Assembly: GCF_030272615.1 (NCBI RefSeq)
Contig: NC_081412.1
Span: 341,249,370 to 341,311,369, forward strand
From: Cryptomeria japonica
Lineage: Eukaryota > Streptophyta > Pinopsida > Cupressales > Cupressaceae
Direction of reading: 5' to 3'
Length of the DNA: 62,000 nucleotides
Below the pieces are notes generated by a model that made no database searches, had not been told where the DNA came from, and was given only the letters and a program-made list of their open reading frames with translations. This document shows positions 10,253 to 21,912 of the stretch, one piece after another. The position numbers and the translations under genes were made by a program. Numbering within the stretch: position 1 is the first letter of the stretch; every line of letters begins with the position of its first letter.

Positions 10253-11742
10253 TGCAACAAAAAGGAAAGAGCACAAAGAGAGGCACAATCACACAAGACA
10301 CCCCCCCAAATTCACTCAATCAAAGAACCCCCCCCAAAAGTGATGATTTGGCACTTTATAATTAGTGCGTATACAATGGGCCACTTGCAAAAAATGGCAA
10401 AGTGGACTTCTGATTACAATTTTACAACTGCCTCAATAAGGCCAAAAGAGACTCAAACTGATAATGCAAGAGATCTAAACTAAGATCCAAGCACTTTACA
10501 AGTACCTAATAGGCCAAATAAGACCAATATCTGAAAGTACAATTTCCACTCAAAATCTCTGAAATCTGATCATAGATTATGAAAGTAGACGAAAAAACAT
10601 GCACTTTCAAAAAAAACGGCACCTGAAAAGGAGGTCGTATGAGCTCAAACGAGGCCTTTGAAGTTGCAGAATTGAGGATTGGACAGGTACAGCTGAGAGA
10701 ATCCGAAAATTCCGAAAAACCTGTGCACCAAAATCAGAAAATAACCACACCACTGCGAAGATCATGAAATTTTAGCCCATTTCAAAAAAAATGGCACCAA
10801 AAAAGGAGCAAAAATGAGCAAGATATGGCCTCTCAAAGTTGGACTGCAAAACTGAAAAGCTCAATGGAGAGGGGGTGAAAAAATTTCAAAAGTCTACTGA
10901 TGTGGCGCTGACGTTAGCAATTTACTAGCTTAAATTTGACGGCCGTATGACTGTCGCGAAAACTTCACCTCCCTGCTGACTGGGCGTCCGTACCGTACGG
11001 ACTGCTGACTGGGCGCGATGACTGGGCAGTTGACTATGCGTACGGACTGCTGACGTGGCTGTCTGCGTTAGCTCTGCATGGCGGATGATGTGGCAGCTGA
11101 CTAGGCGTACGGTAGTCGACCGCGGTCCAGTGGTTGCCTGCCACGTGGCGGGGGCGGGTTCCGTCGGTTTTCCTGCTAACGGGAGGGAGATGTCGTCGGC
11201 GGGTGGAGATACCGGCGGGCCGGGAGCCGAGGGGGGGCCGGTGGTGGGAGCGAGGCGGCCGACGGGAGAGTGAGGCGGCTGGCGGGTGGTCCGGGCTGTC
11301 GGCGGCAGGAGGCTCCGGCTGCGGCACAGTCTGCAACGCCTGCTGCGCGGTACGGCGGCGACGTCAACCTGCAACAACGCAGGTACGAATGGCACGGGGG
11401 GGGGTCTACGGACCCCCCAAAAAACAATATTTTTTTTTTTGAATTTTTGATTCGCTTTTTTTTCCTTAGAATTTTTTCCAAAAAAAATTTTGATCGCGTC
11501 CTTTTATTTTTCAGAAAATATGAATTTTTTTTTCGAAATTCGTACAATAATAGCCAAAATGAGGAAATTTTTTTTCTCACCAAAATAGGTCGACTTTATA
11601 GTCGAAATTTATGGAAACGGCCTCCTGGATTCAACGGTGATGTCCAAATCGCTGTATGACGCCCCCCAAAAATGAAGATCCCCAAATCCGAAAATAGAAG
11701 CCTTCCACGATGTCTCCAAAAACCAATCAATGAAGCCCCAAT
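10253..11742 (-). other. Copia 5' leader with a GC-rich island
   Basis: About 1.5 kb separates the primer site from gag. Within it, 10925-11400 is strikingly GC-rich in an otherwise AT-rich window and has short repeated pieces such as GTACGGACTGCTGAC. Open frames here read as proline, arginine and serine-rich peptides with no domain; I treat them as by-products of base composition. Next to it (11410-11560) lies a T/A homopolymer-rich stretch. Confidence 0.6.
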
Positions 11743-11755
11743 GGCTCTGATACCA
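11743..11755 (-). other. Primer-binding site of the copia element
   Basis: Minus-strand TGGTATCAGAGCC, a perfect 13-base match to the complement of plant initiator tRNA-Met, directly abutting the 5' LTR. Confidence 0.9.
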
Positions 11756-12201
11756 TGTAGGATTTTGCCAAGATCAAGGGCACAATGAAAAGCATAAAAA
11801 GAGAGACAATAGAATGACAAGAACAAACTGTATTCTCATCAATATGCAAATGATCAATTGGATTCACCAATACAATGAATATAGGCCTGCTTATATAGGC
11901 AAGTCCATATGGATGTACGAGCACACAATTATGACATGTGGCTCAATGAGAAACAAGGGTAGGTAAGAAATACTAGGGGTAGGTAGGAGAAATAATATAA
12001 TATTCCACAAGAGGTGGATGACCCACCGAATGTGGAGTGTAATAGCAAAATAAGACCACAAAAGGTGAAATTTCTCCTACAAGCTCTATCCCTATGTGCA
12101 CACTTCCCTAAGTGTCTCAAATCCAAACTACGAAGAGATGCATTATCCTAAGTTAACTTAAGTGTAATAATATCCAAAATGAATATTTATTTACACCAAC
12201 A
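11756..12201 (-). repeat. 5' LTR of the copia element
   Basis: A 446-bp direct repeat of 5465-5915, bounded by the primer site on one side and TSD GGGTG on the other. Confidence 0.93.
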
Positions 12202-12426
12202 GGGTGATGGGTGTTGTAAGTGACGCAAGGATCACCACCTCCTCTTTTCATGCTTTGTAACAAGAATTTTTGAGATCAAGGTGAAGAGTTTACACATTGT
12301 ATTATGGATGATTCTATTTTCTCAGTTTTGATAATCTACTACATTGATGATGGAGCACTTTTCAAAGATTCAAGCTTGGGAAAACACCATCCTCATGATA
12401 GCAGCAATTGCTAACCTCAATGGAAT
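12202..12426. other. Continuation of the sequence interrupted by the copia element
   Basis: Joins 5464 once the copia element and one TSD copy are removed. No gene recognised. A short reading of YIDDGALF near 12340 resembles an RT motif, but the surrounding residues do not support it. Confidence 0.35.
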
Positions 12427-14020
12427 TGTTGTCCTCATTTTTGTTTTCAAAAATGAAGGACCATTGCATAAAATATTTCTGGAAAAATGAAAATTTTACT
12501 CTATGGCACGCTTCTCGAGATATAATTTCGACCAACCCTTGGACTGGCTTAATCCTCAGTCCATCCTTGAACTACGTTTCGAATTTCGTTGCATTCTGGA
12601 TTCGTTTGCTATGTCTTTCCTTCAATTTCAGGTTTTTTCTCCCTGACTACAGGTGGAGAATTTTCCTTGAACTGCAAGTTTTAATGATTTCCATTGTTTT
12701 TGTCTTTGTAGGGAAATTTTTAGCTAATTACAAGTGCACTTTATTGAAAAATAAAAACTTGTAATTTGCTTTTTATTTCCCCCTTGATGCTTTTTGGCTT
12801 TTTCAGTTAAAATAGGGATTTTTTGGTTAAGTTACAAGCAAACTTGTAATTCTTTTCTAAAACCCCTACTTTAATGTATTTTGCTTGTAATAGGGATTTT
12901 AAACCCCTATTACATGTGTGCAAGTGAATTATAACTTCTTGTAGGGATTTTATTTTCCCTTTACAAGTGATTTTAAAACTTGCCCATCTTTCTCCAAAAC
13001 CCGATTTTGCCTAGGAATGAGATAAAGTGCATTTTAAACTTGTTATTTTGCCCAAAAAACCCGATTTTCTCTATAAAGTGCATTTTTGAGGATTTTAAAC
13101 ATGTAATTGCATTTTAAAAACCCGATTTTTGCCTTATTGATGAAAAAGTGCAATTTTAAAATTGTTATTATATCTCAAAAACCCGATTTTGTCCAATTCA
13201 TGCTATTTCGAACTTGTCATTCTCTCCAAAAAACTCGATCAGCAAGGAAAAACTTTTTTTTGAGGATTTTAAGCAAGTTTTTGTGGAGAAATTTTGGAGG
13301 TAGAAGGCGTTTAGGATTCCTTCCTATCCTTATGCATTTGTAGACATCTTTCACGCCATTTGGAGGTTAAGATTGCTGGTTTCTTGGTTTGTAACAGCAA
13401 ACATGTTGTGGTAAAAACCACGTTTTTCTCCTTCAAGGATGCCACGAATCAGCAATCTCCTAAATCGTTTTGGCTTGGTATGCTAAGGCGTTGAGGTTAG
13501 AAAGGGTTTTTGTTACTTTCCACGCCATTTCCCTTGGATTTGCTGCCACGTTTTTCAGTTTATGACGTTTTTGTAAAAACGTGGCAAGGGTTTGGCATTG
13601 CGGATTGTCTTTATTTATTGGATTGTCTTCTTCATTCCAAGATTGTTGCATCTTTTGGAGAGACATTTTCAGTTTGAAACAAGGTATGATTTCTTTTCTT
13701 TCCTTGTTTCATTTTCTTATTTTCTTGTTTTCTTTGTTTTCCTTTGTAGTTGTAAATTTGTAAATATGTTGTTCTTGCCCCAAAAATCGGTTTTGTGAGA
13801 GAGTTTTTCCCCCTTGATATGCAATTTTTGGATTGCATTGTTCTTCCCCATTTTTCCTCTTTACTTGTATTCGGGATTTTAAATCTCGATTACAAGTTGG
13901 CTGGAAATATTTGCTCTTCCCTTACGGTTAAAGAATTTAACCATTTTTGGTTAAAATTCCAAGTTGAAAAGATGTGAAATACCCTTCCTTTCAAAATCGG
14001 GTTTTAAGAACTCGATTACA
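12427..14020 (-). repeat. Inverted B-family LTR end (copy B')
   Basis: Starts TGTTGTCCTCATTTTTG, the reverse complement of the B-family right end (compare 57067 and 4160). It carries divergent members of the same palindrome family, for example TTGTAATAGGGATTTTAAACCCCTATTACA near 12888-12920, CTTGTATTCGGGATTTTAAATCTCGATTACAAG near 13865-13897, and one near 13995. The unit is inverted relative to B1. I cannot define its inner end, which is probably truncated near 14000-14200. No primer site adjoins 12427. Confidence 0.6.
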
Positions 14021-14799
14021 TGTTGAAAAGTTTTTCCCATTTTCATGAAAATGACATTCCCGAATTTTCCCATTTTTATCCATTCATGTCACCCATATCT
14101 GTACTTTCCATTTTTCAAAATATCTCATTTGCTTCAATATTTCAGCTCTTGTTGCGTTCTTTATTTAACTTGCAAATGTCCAAAGACTGGATGAACCAAT
14201 AATAAAACACCTCTGTGAATACATTTTTTGCGTTTAACTTTTAACCTTTGCTTATCTATATAAAGCACTCAACTTTTACAAAAGATTTCAAACCTGGGTC
14301 AATGAAATGTTTGAAGTCACTATTGACATTTTAACAAAGACACCTCTAATTATTCCTCTTTACCTTAAAGCATATAAAAATACTTTGAGAACTTTGGTTT
14401 TATCAGTTTATGCCATTTCTACCACCACCTAGCTTCAAAGTTACAACATATCCAAGGACGTTGGTTGATTGACTCATGATCAACAACTTTCAATGAAATG
14501 TTGTGCACAAAGTGCTCAACAGTTGCATTTGCCATTTTTCGTAGAGAATAGTTAAAATATATATTTCTTTCAAACATTTGCCTCATATGTAGAACAGGCC
14601 CACTACAACATGTATCTAAAGAGATGAAATAAGTGACCTGTAAAAACCATCTGGAGATCAACTACTCATGGAGAAATGGGGAGTGCAAAGCTGTGGGCCA
14701 AATTATTTTGTTGTTTGAACCAAAAGTTGCCACTTGGATGCTCATTTTCCTGCTCTGCTCCTTAATACTTCTTTGCTTGAGACATTCTTGGGATCTTGG
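14021..14799. other. Unassigned sequence between B' and the hAT-related element
   Basis: No gene or element is supported. A minus-strand open frame at 14419-14661 (80 codons) has no recognisable domain. Confidence 0.3.
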
Positions 14800-15170
14800 A
14801 ATGTATGTAGAGAAACGGGAATCGCCCAAAATTGTCAAGTTTGGGTGATTCCTGAGTTGAGTGAGGGTCGCTGAGTTTACTAGGCTCGGACTCGGACGAG
14901 TTTGGCCCCCAAAATCGCCTAAAATCGCCATCTTCCAAACTTGCCTAGAATCACCAAGTTTGGGAGTAAGGACTCACCAAACTCGGCCGGCGTAAGGCAA
15001 CTTAAAGACAAAAGAAAAACATGTTTTAAAATGTTCTTAACTTATTTTTTTTTGTTTATATTTTGCTTTGTTTCATTCATTTGGCAAAATAGGAGAAGAA
15101 AAGTGAGTTGTGAGGAGAAAAAATAGAAAAATAACATCTGACGCCTTTATCAAATAATAAAAGTCTTTTG

Positions 15171-15200
15171 GTGTCGCGACAGGGAGCGCTGCCCCTCGAC
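15171..15200 (+). repeat. Left copy of a GC-rich direct repeat flanking the ndhG fragment
   Basis: TCGCGACAGGGAGCGCTGC at 15174-15192, continuing CCCTCGAC. The same motif recurs about 495 bp later at 15670 with two transitions. It is compositionally unlike the surrounding AT-rich DNA. Confidence 0.7.
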
Positions 15201-15486
15201 TACGGACAAATTTTATGTTTTAATCACTTCTACGATTATTCAGATTGAGCTCCGATCAAAGAGTATCTGATAAATAAAATATTTTTTTTTGACAAATCGG
15301 GAATTAATAATATTCCATTAATAATGTCACATGTGTGATTGATCGGAATCTATTATTGATCTATAGATTAATTAATCAGTGCCCATATCAAATGAAATTA
15401 TAAATCCAGTATAGCATATAGGTAAATGGGGTAACTTTTTATTTAGTGAATGGGAGGAAATAATATTCAAACTTATTGTACACATA
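15201..15486 (+). other. Probable plastid ndhE-ndhG spacer
   Basis: AT-rich sequence directly upstream of the ndhG start, inside the same pair of direct repeats. In plastid genomes ndhG follows ndhE, so spacer sequence is expected here. This is inferred from position only. Confidence 0.35.
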
Positions 15487-15668
15487 ATGAATCGACCTGA
15501 ATCGATATATGATCTTCTTTTGGCTCCTCTAACGCTAAGTCTTATATTCGGAGGTATAGGAGTAGTATTACTTACTAATATAATTTATTCTGCTCTTTCA
15601 TTGGGGCTAGTTCTTATTTGTATATCCTTTTTCTATATTATATTGAACGCGGATTTCGTAGCTGTTGT
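15487..15668 (+). pseudogene. ndhG: Plastid ndhG 5' fragment in nuclear DNA
   Basis: From the ATG at 15487 about 60 codons read as the N-terminus of NADH dehydrogenase-like subunit 6 of the plastid NDH complex. Recognisable segments are [20 protein letters not shown] and [10 protein letters not shown], the first membrane helices of a protein normally about 175 residues long. The plastid frame stops matching after NADFVAVV; the open frame then runs into the GC-rich flanking repeat and ends at 15777. It lacks most of the protein, so it cannot work. It is a nuclear insertion of plastid DNA, captured within D1. Confidence 0.85.
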
Positions 15669-15765
15669 ATCGCGACAGGGAGCGCTGTCCCTTGACCCCA
15701 ACTTGGGGGCACTGCCCCCAAACCCCCATCATAAAATTAGGGGGGAAATTGTGTCGATAAAAGTA
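15669..15765 (+). repeat. Right copy of the GC-rich flanking motif, with extension
   Basis: TCGCGACAGGGAGCGCTGT at 15670-15688, then CCCTTGACC and a G/C-rich tail TTGGGGGCACTGCCCCCAA, which is itself an inverted repeat. Together with 15171-15200 it brackets the plastid fragment. It may be the terminus of a small capturing element; I do not recognise the class. Confidence 0.55.
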
Positions 15766-16222
15766 GGGAAATTTTAACCTCCGAGTCTGATTAGGCTCCA
15801 TATAACAACATATACTTTCATTTGGTGCATCAAGAGTTGGAAAGGAAGAATTTGCATCTCATTTGATCATATGATGACATGGATTTTTTATTCCATGAGT
15901 TTTGTAATATTGTATACATTTGACAATATTTATATATCTATGTTTGTTATTTCCTTCAACTACAATTTGCGTTTATGCTTATGTGATTGATGTATACATG
16001 TGTATGTAATCAAATTGACTTCTATTTGATGATGTTATTGTGTCTTTAAGGTGTATTTAATAAAGGGTGCATGAAACAAGTTTTAAATCCTTAAAAATCT
16101 CTAAATTTCTTGAGTTTTTCACTTTGCCGAGTCTGTGCCAAGTTTTGACTCCTAGTCCCGAGTCCCGAGACGAGTAGGCCTCGCCGAGTCGGCTCCGAGT
16201 CTTGAGTCCCGTTTCTTTGATA

Positions 16223-18017
16223 TATATATATATATATTTCAGTCCATGAAGGGAGTTTGTCCAGATCTATAATACATGTACATCTTCTGAAGTGCAACTA
16301 CGTTTGATGGTAATTCTCATCAGATGCCAGCCCACCACCAAGAGTAAATGGCTAAAAGAAATAAGAAAGCTGTTAACTTCTTCCCTTTTGATGCCACATG
16401 GGCATTGCCTCCATTTGCACCACCCACACTACTAGCTTATACCTCCCCATTGGCTGAAAACTCTTAAAAGTCAAATGGCGAAAACAATATAAGAAAAAAA
16501 GAAGTATTAATGACTTGTCAAACTGAAGTTGGGTTTGCCTCGGATTGTTAAATTTGTGGTTGTGTTTGATGTGGGTTCACATGGGATGAAACACAGGATG
16601 CAGACTGCTCTCAGACCTATCCTTTCTGGCGCTGGACCAGTGTTCAATCCTAGAGTGGATCATACCTAGATCCAATGGTCTGTAGGGAAGAATCAGTAAC
16701 ATGGTACAAGGTATAGAGGAGTTAGTTTTTGTGCATTCCATCTTGTGCCTTCTTTCCCATGAATGAAATGACTACAAGGAAGTGGCAACAATCTTGTGGG
16801 ACGGAAAGCTGGAGCTAGGTGACTTGGATGCTTCTTCTGCCCAACAATCTTCATGTTTTGAGTAGTTAGATAGCTAGCATAATTTTAATGTGAGCACCAA
16901 CGGGGCTCTCCTTGTAGTTCTTCTAATCTACCTGCATCATCAAATGTTGTTGATGATGATGATCATCTTTATTAAAACCCTTATGATGTTGATGATCATC
17001 GTTCTGAAAACCATATGATGCTGATTACTGATCTTATTATTTTAATATCGAACAATGAATATCTATCATGATGTTTGAGTTTGAAATCAAATTAGTATAC
17101 TGCATTTTTTAATTTTTATGTTGGATTTCTTTTTATATGCATGCTTTGTGGTATTCTGAATATAATGCCCATTTTTTGTCTGTACATATGTATATTTTTA
17201 ATGATTTTTCTATAGATTCTGTGTTTAGGTGCACTGAAACTAAAACCAACCCTATTTTTTCTTTGGCTGTATGAGCAATAGCCAAATTTCCATATCCCTA
17301 CTTCATTCTGAAGCTGAATCCAAAGTAGCAACTGGAATTTATAGTGCATTTGCTACTCATGACCAGAAGTCTTTAACTATAAATCATCTATCATAAAGTG
17401 CTATCATTAGTTTCATTCCAATAAACATGATGATCAATTTGGCCACTTAAGATCTTAACTCATTAAAGAAAATTTTTAACGCATCAAGTTTGCTGCTTGT
17501 CACACATCATTTGTTATATTCTCGGTTTTATGGATTGTCATTGCAAGGAGCCTTTGAGCACTGTCTCCAACTATATGCATTATTCTATTTTACAACTACA
17601 AAGATTATGAGTTACATATTACGTTTTGACTCTTCAAAGTTGTTTCTTTTGGCATGGCACCATGCAGCATTATTTGTGAATAAATTAAGAATATATAGTA
17701 AGTTTACAAATTTTCCAAGATTGAATTATGGATTTGTAACTTCAGTTGGAGCATATTTTTTTCTGCATTCTCATTCCCATATAATATGCAATAAGTATTG
17801 TTCTATGAAACATATGGGTTTTCAGATTCTAGATTTCTCACTGGTAATAGAGATTTTGTTCTGCTGCATAAGATCACTTGTTCTTGTTCACTATTGTTTC
17901 TTCCTTGTTCCCTCTATTCTTTTTTTAATTAAAACTGAAACTGCATGGACATTCTTCAAAATCTGCCCCAAAAAGATAGTGTTCTTTGTTTAAATTTTTT
18001 TAAAATGTCTTGAGCAG
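16223..18017. other. Non-coding sequence upstream of kinase exons, probably intron
   Basis: Contains a (TA)n run at about 16218-16238 and a short GATGATGAT/ATCATC-rich patch at 16947-17000. The first PTI1 exon (a cysteine-rich N-terminus) was not found here. The 167-codon open frame at 17490-17993 reads as low-complexity hydrophobic sequence and is not supported as a gene. Confidence 0.35.
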
Positions 18018-18268
18018 GAAATGATGGAATCTACAAGAGTGCAGACACAGCTTTCAAGGGTAATCAAAGCATAAAACCTCAGCCTATTGCTGTCCCTGAG
18101 ATTACAGTGGAGGAATTGAGGGAGGCAACAGATAATTTTGGAGAGAAATCATTGATCGGAGAGGGTTCTTATGGTCGAGTATATCATGCAACTTTAAGAA
18201 ATGGCCGTGTGACGGCAATTAAGAAGTTAGATTCTAGCAAACAACCAGATCAGGAATTACTTGCACAG
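18018..18268 (+). CDS. PTI1-like protein kinase, exon with the nucleotide-binding lobe start
   Basis: An acceptor AG at 18016-18017 precedes the exon and a donor GT at 18269 follows it. The exon reads [12 protein letters not shown], then [20 protein letters not shown], the kinase glycine loop [15 protein letters not shown], the ATP-anchoring lysine in TAIKKLD, and QPDQELLAQ. This is the N-terminal part of the PTI1-like (receptor-like cytoplasmic kinase VIII) family, Ser/Thr kinases that act downstream of receptor kinases such as OXI1 in stress signalling (family knowledge). The exon start looks like phase 1 and its end phase 0. The in-frame ATG at 18107 is inside the conserved region and is not the gene start. 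Upstream exons were not found. Confidence 0.85.
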
Positions 18269-18518
18269 GTTAGAAATAAATATTATTGTGTTAGATGGAA
18301 GTATACAAAATTTTTGGTTCCCTGAACTTACTATATTTTTTCTTAATACGCTTCCCATGATGTTATTTTTGACATTTTAATTAATGCCTATTGATTAGTG
18401 ATCTGTAAGCTGAGAATCCTATCAATGAAATGTTCCAAATTTAAACTGACAATTAATATTCTGAAGCTCTCAGCTAAGTAATTGTTGCAATTGATTAACA
18501 TTTTGGGTCTTTTCATAG

Positions 18519-18645
18519 GTTTCCATGGTTTCAAGGTTGAAACATGAAAATGTGGTGGAACTTGTTGGGTATTGTGTTGATGGGATTCTTAGAACACTTG
18601 CATATGAGTTTGCAACAATGGGATCACTTCATGACATCCTTCATG
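18519..18645 (+). CDS. PTI1-like protein kinase, second exon in window
   Basis: After a 250-bp intron (18269-18518, GT...AG) this exon reads [20 protein letters not shown], then [20 protein letters not shown] and LHG. These are the alpha-C helix region and hinge of the PTI1 kinase domain, including the conserved glutamate region. The donor is GTATGC at 18646 (phase 1), the usual splice position after LHG in this family. The catalytic HRD and DFG exons should follow but were not found in the remaining 43 kb. Either the next intron passes the window edge or the gene is truncated. Confidence 0.85.
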
Positions 18646-19223
18646 GTATGCAAGCAAGTGTATTCTTCCTCTTGTATTTTTCCCTTAAATTGGAACTGGG
18701 GTTTAAGTAAAGTTTTTGTTTTTTTTTAAGTAGAACCAGAAATTTGTTTTCTTTTTCATTTTATTGGAAACAAGGATCATATTGCAAAGAAGGTTTTTTG
18801 TTATCGGAATTCCTCTCTCTCACAAGAGATCTATTAATAGTCATCTTGACTAACCAAGTAAGAGTTGTATATGATTATGAACCTTCAATAAACTCTTATG
18901 GTCTCTAAATCCCGACTTAAAACAGATTAGAGAAAGCCAGAAGGCACAACAATACATGAAGAATGAAATATTCCTTTTTAAAGTTTCCTGTTAATTTTTT
19001 CTGAAAAATATTTTATTTCTGCTTTATTAAATACTATCCACAACAATTGAAATAATCACCAGAAAATTACTTGGAAATTATTAACTAAATAATATTTAAT
19101 AGATTTTTCATGACACTTAAGAACCTGATTGGTCTCCTTTGTATGGGTTCCTCAGGCAATAAATCAGATTACTTCTAGTGGCCTTCTTCAATTTCTATGC
19201 TGGCCTTTATATGGATGAATGAG
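18646..19223 (+). other. Start of the third kinase intron
   Basis: AT-rich sequence after the donor GTATGC with no coding signal. The transposon stack begins at 19224. Confidence 0.5.
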
Positions 19224-19693
19224 TGTTAGAAATTAGGATCTTAGGATGTTAATCATTATAAACAAGATATAAAATAAATACATTAAGAAACATACAACCA
19301 TAATTAACACATTACACACAATATACATGGGGAAAACCTTTTTGGTAAAAAGCCCCATAAAACATCATTTTATTAAAACACTTACAAATGTAGTCTATCA
19401 TAAAATAGACTAGCACCTGGGGACACTCCTCCAATACTTCCACTTGGCCGATAATACCTATTGTGCATAGTGATAAAACTCACCACAAAGCTCCAATTTA
19501 CCTCACCTCTCAAATGAGAGAGAACCTCCTTAAATATAGGAGGAAGGATGACATCACTAGTTATTAGATTATAATAATTTCAAATGGGATATGCTTATAA
19601 AGCATATAATATATAAGGTTTTATAACCTTATATTAGAACATTATACATAAATGATATAATGATGTGACCCCTAATAACATTATGTTCTAACA
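19224..19693. mobile_element. Solo LTR, 470 bp, TSD ATGAG
   Basis: Begins TGTTAGAAATTAGG and ends TTATGTTCTAACA, so the ends form a short inverted repeat (TGTTAGAA/TTCTAACA). ATGAG flanks it at 19219-19223 and 19694-19698. There is no internal region. By size and ends it resembles copia LTRs; orientation is not certain. Confidence 0.85.
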
Positions 19694-20874
19694 ATGAGCC
19701 CACTATGTAGTGCACTTGGTCAAAAAAACAAACAATATCTTCCACCCAAATGGTGCCACTGTTATGCTGACATCTGGAATAAATTCCTTAGTTCTGCGTT
19801 GGACTTACATTGGTGAGTGGGTTGGCCAAAAAACACGAGGAAAAATATTTCTGCAGTATACCTTAGCCGGCAGCCAGCAATATGCGTCCCACAGCTGCTG
19901 CATTTCCTTCTTTAAATATCTTCTGGTGTAGAATAAGACATCCTATGCTGATTCCTTGTTTTTGCTGAGTGATATAAGAGTGTGGCGGCCAGTTGTAGGG
20001 ACCTGTTGACGTGTATTTTGTACACAATCATACACAGAATAAAATACCTAAAGGGTACCTTATCCTCTCTTGAATAAAGCCTCTGATTGCTGAAGATATC
20101 GCAAAAAAGGATCAATCAGGGTGACTCCAATGTTCTTTTATGTAGGGTCTCTACGTGTGGATAAGCTCTTTGTGGTATGATGTGATTTGCTGGAATCACA
20201 AGGGGACTTACATTTGATGCCTGAACTTCTGATTTGCTTTGAATATTGCTGGAACACAGGATTTTCACTAGCTTAGATTTGAAAAAAGGAAAAAAGACGA
20301 GGGCGAGGAGAGGATCTAATCCTAATACTAAGGAATGTAGGAGCAATGATTGATCTTTGATGAAATTCTAACTAAGTCTTGTTTTGACATCATAGGAACA
20401 TCTCCACAAGGTTAGTGCGATCTTCGAAGGAAAGCTTTATGATGTTCAAATCATCACTGCAGGCATAGACACCATCAGGTTGATGCATATTGATGAAGAA
20501 GCGACAATTGAAGTTAAGCTTAAGTTGAATGATTCCAGTTGACTACGCAAGGCAAGTCTGCAATCAACAAACTGCTAGTAGTATGGATATACGAATTTCA
20601 CCATCAATCAAGCACATTTCTTCCACTCATCTAATCATAAAATCAAACATGAGAAGTATAAAGACCATGCAAATTGTCGAATCGACCCATAAATTTCACC
20701 ATTTCTTCAATGAAGTTACAAGTCTTTTACAACAACATCTTGGCAACAATCTTTGCCTTCTCTCTCTACTCTACTCTAATTGCTATTCTCTCTCTATCTT
20801 CTAACTGCTTCCAACTATTCCTAACTATTCTAACTATTGCTAATTAGCCCTTTACAAAATGAAATGCCAGGGCT

Positions 20875-20881
20875 TATATAG
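20875..20881 (+). promoter_or_regulatory. Sense TATA box of C2
   Basis: TATATAG about 870 bp from the left end, in the context GGGCTTATATAGTGCCCTC. The equivalent site in C is TATAAATA at 44310, about 845 bp from its left end. Confidence 0.5.
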
Positions 20882-21385
20882 TGCCCTCAATACAATTAGA
20901 TGGCTTAGATCAATTTGAGATCGATGGCCAAGATTTTACAATGAAAACCCTAATTAGGGTTTGTTACAACCATTACATAACATTTAATGCTTGACTAATG
21001 ATAAAATTGTATTGCTTGGACACATGTCCTCTCTAGAAAATTCCACCAATGGATAGCTGGGGTAGGTACATCGGAGTTTGTGCCACCTTCCATGAGTTAG
21101 GTACATTGAATCTGGACATGCGGAGGTGGAACAATCCGACTGGATGAGCGATGACTGGGATGCCACCTTGTCTGACACTTGTAACTTGGTAGATATTCAA
21201 CTTAATGTTGTTGAGAAGCTAGCTTTAATTAATTCATCTGGAACTATTTGCTTCCTCAACGAACCCTTGTTCTAACTTCTTGTGTCCTTGATTTGCAGGA
21301 TGATGATGTACCTCGCCTTGGAATGCTGGATTGGAAGAGGTTGCCCTTGATGACGTTAGTCCAAAGAAGGCCGTCCTTGTCGATG

Positions 21386-21481
21386 CTAGGCTGGATCGAA
21401 GAAGGTCGTCCTTGTCCTCGCTTGATCGTCCTTGATGAGAGCCTTCCGACTTGTAGATCCTTCGAGTTTGGGAGTCGCCAT
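21386..21481 (-). pseudogene. Truncated N-terminus of the C-family antisense ORF
   Basis: An ATG at 21481 starts MATPKLEGSTSRKALIKDDQ and stops at a TAG after 31 codons. Element C starts its 1091-codon ORF with MATPKAGASTSRPALMKEDQ, so this is the same start followed by deletion of nearly all of the coding region. The start codon context and upstream sequence are conserved between the copies. Confidence 0.75.
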
Positions 21482-21912
21482 CTTGATACCTACACAACAT
21501 TTCAAAATTAGTAACATATCTTGAAATCTAAAAATTAAACTTTAAAAGGAAGATTCAAGATTTTAATTAGGAAACTTCATGATAAATCTTGAGTTATCAT
21601 TTCCTAATTTAGGGTTTTCAAAGCAAAATTTAAATCTTCAAAAAATGGTGCCAAGGTGATTACGCCATACCTTCACTTGAGAACTAAATCTAAGAAAAGA
21701 TGCAAAATTAGGATTGAAGTCCTCAAAATGTGCTTCTTTTATCAACTTCACCACCTCTAGCCTTCAACGCTTTGAGGAAAATTCGCTCCTTCTTTAGTCT
21801 TCAACTAAATTCGCTCCTCCTTAGACCAGATTTCGCACCTTGTTGTTCTTCTCCAAATCGCACTTGTGTGAGTGGATGAATGATGGATTAGAATCGCTAA
21901 ACACACCTCCAC

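Larger units (their letters stand above)
5465..12201 (-). mobile_element. Ty1/copia LTR retrotransposon, nearly intact, TSD GGGTG
   Basis: A 6.7-kb element on the minus strand. LTRs of 451 bp (5465-5915) and 446 bp (11756-12201) begin TGTAGG and end CCAACA in plus coordinates. GGGTG flanks both sides (5460-5464 and 12202-12206). The primer site (11755-11743) adjoins the right LTR and a polypurine tract (5930-5916) adjoins the left. Domain order is Gag, protease, integrase, RT, RNase H, which defines Ty1/copia. My count of LTR differences is about 8 substitutions plus a 5-bp indel, so it is much younger than the surrounding elements. Confidence 0.95.
14800..16222 (+). mobile_element. hAT-related element D1, internally replaced, carrying plastid DNA
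   Basis: 15780-16222 matches the reverse complement of the left end of hAT element D (35358-35840) over several hundred bases, including the CATGGATTT, TTCTATTTGATGA and AATAAAGGGTGC blocks and the terminal GACTCGG/CGAGTC-rich region. 14830-15120 resembles the other subterminal region of D. The transposase part is missing and replaced by about 650 bp holding an ndhG fragment. Clean terminal inverted repeats and an 8-bp TSD were not identified, so the outer limits are approximate. Confidence 0.5.

Noticed and set aside
10925-11395. 156-codon proline/arginine-rich open frame in the copia leader, and overlapping frames
   Set aside because: High GC content removes stops in several frames at once; no domain, and it lies between the primer site and gag.
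12325-12372. YIDDGALF resembling an RT catalytic motif
   Set aside because: Neighbouring residues do not match copia, gypsy or LINE RT, and stops lie close by.
14419-14661. 80-codon minus-strand open frame
   Set aside because: No recognisable domain, no splice partners, no supporting context.
17490-17993. 167-codon open frame upstream of the kinase exons
   Set aside because: Composition is low-complexity hydrophobic and unlike the PTI1 N-terminus; no splice or start context connects it to the kinase.
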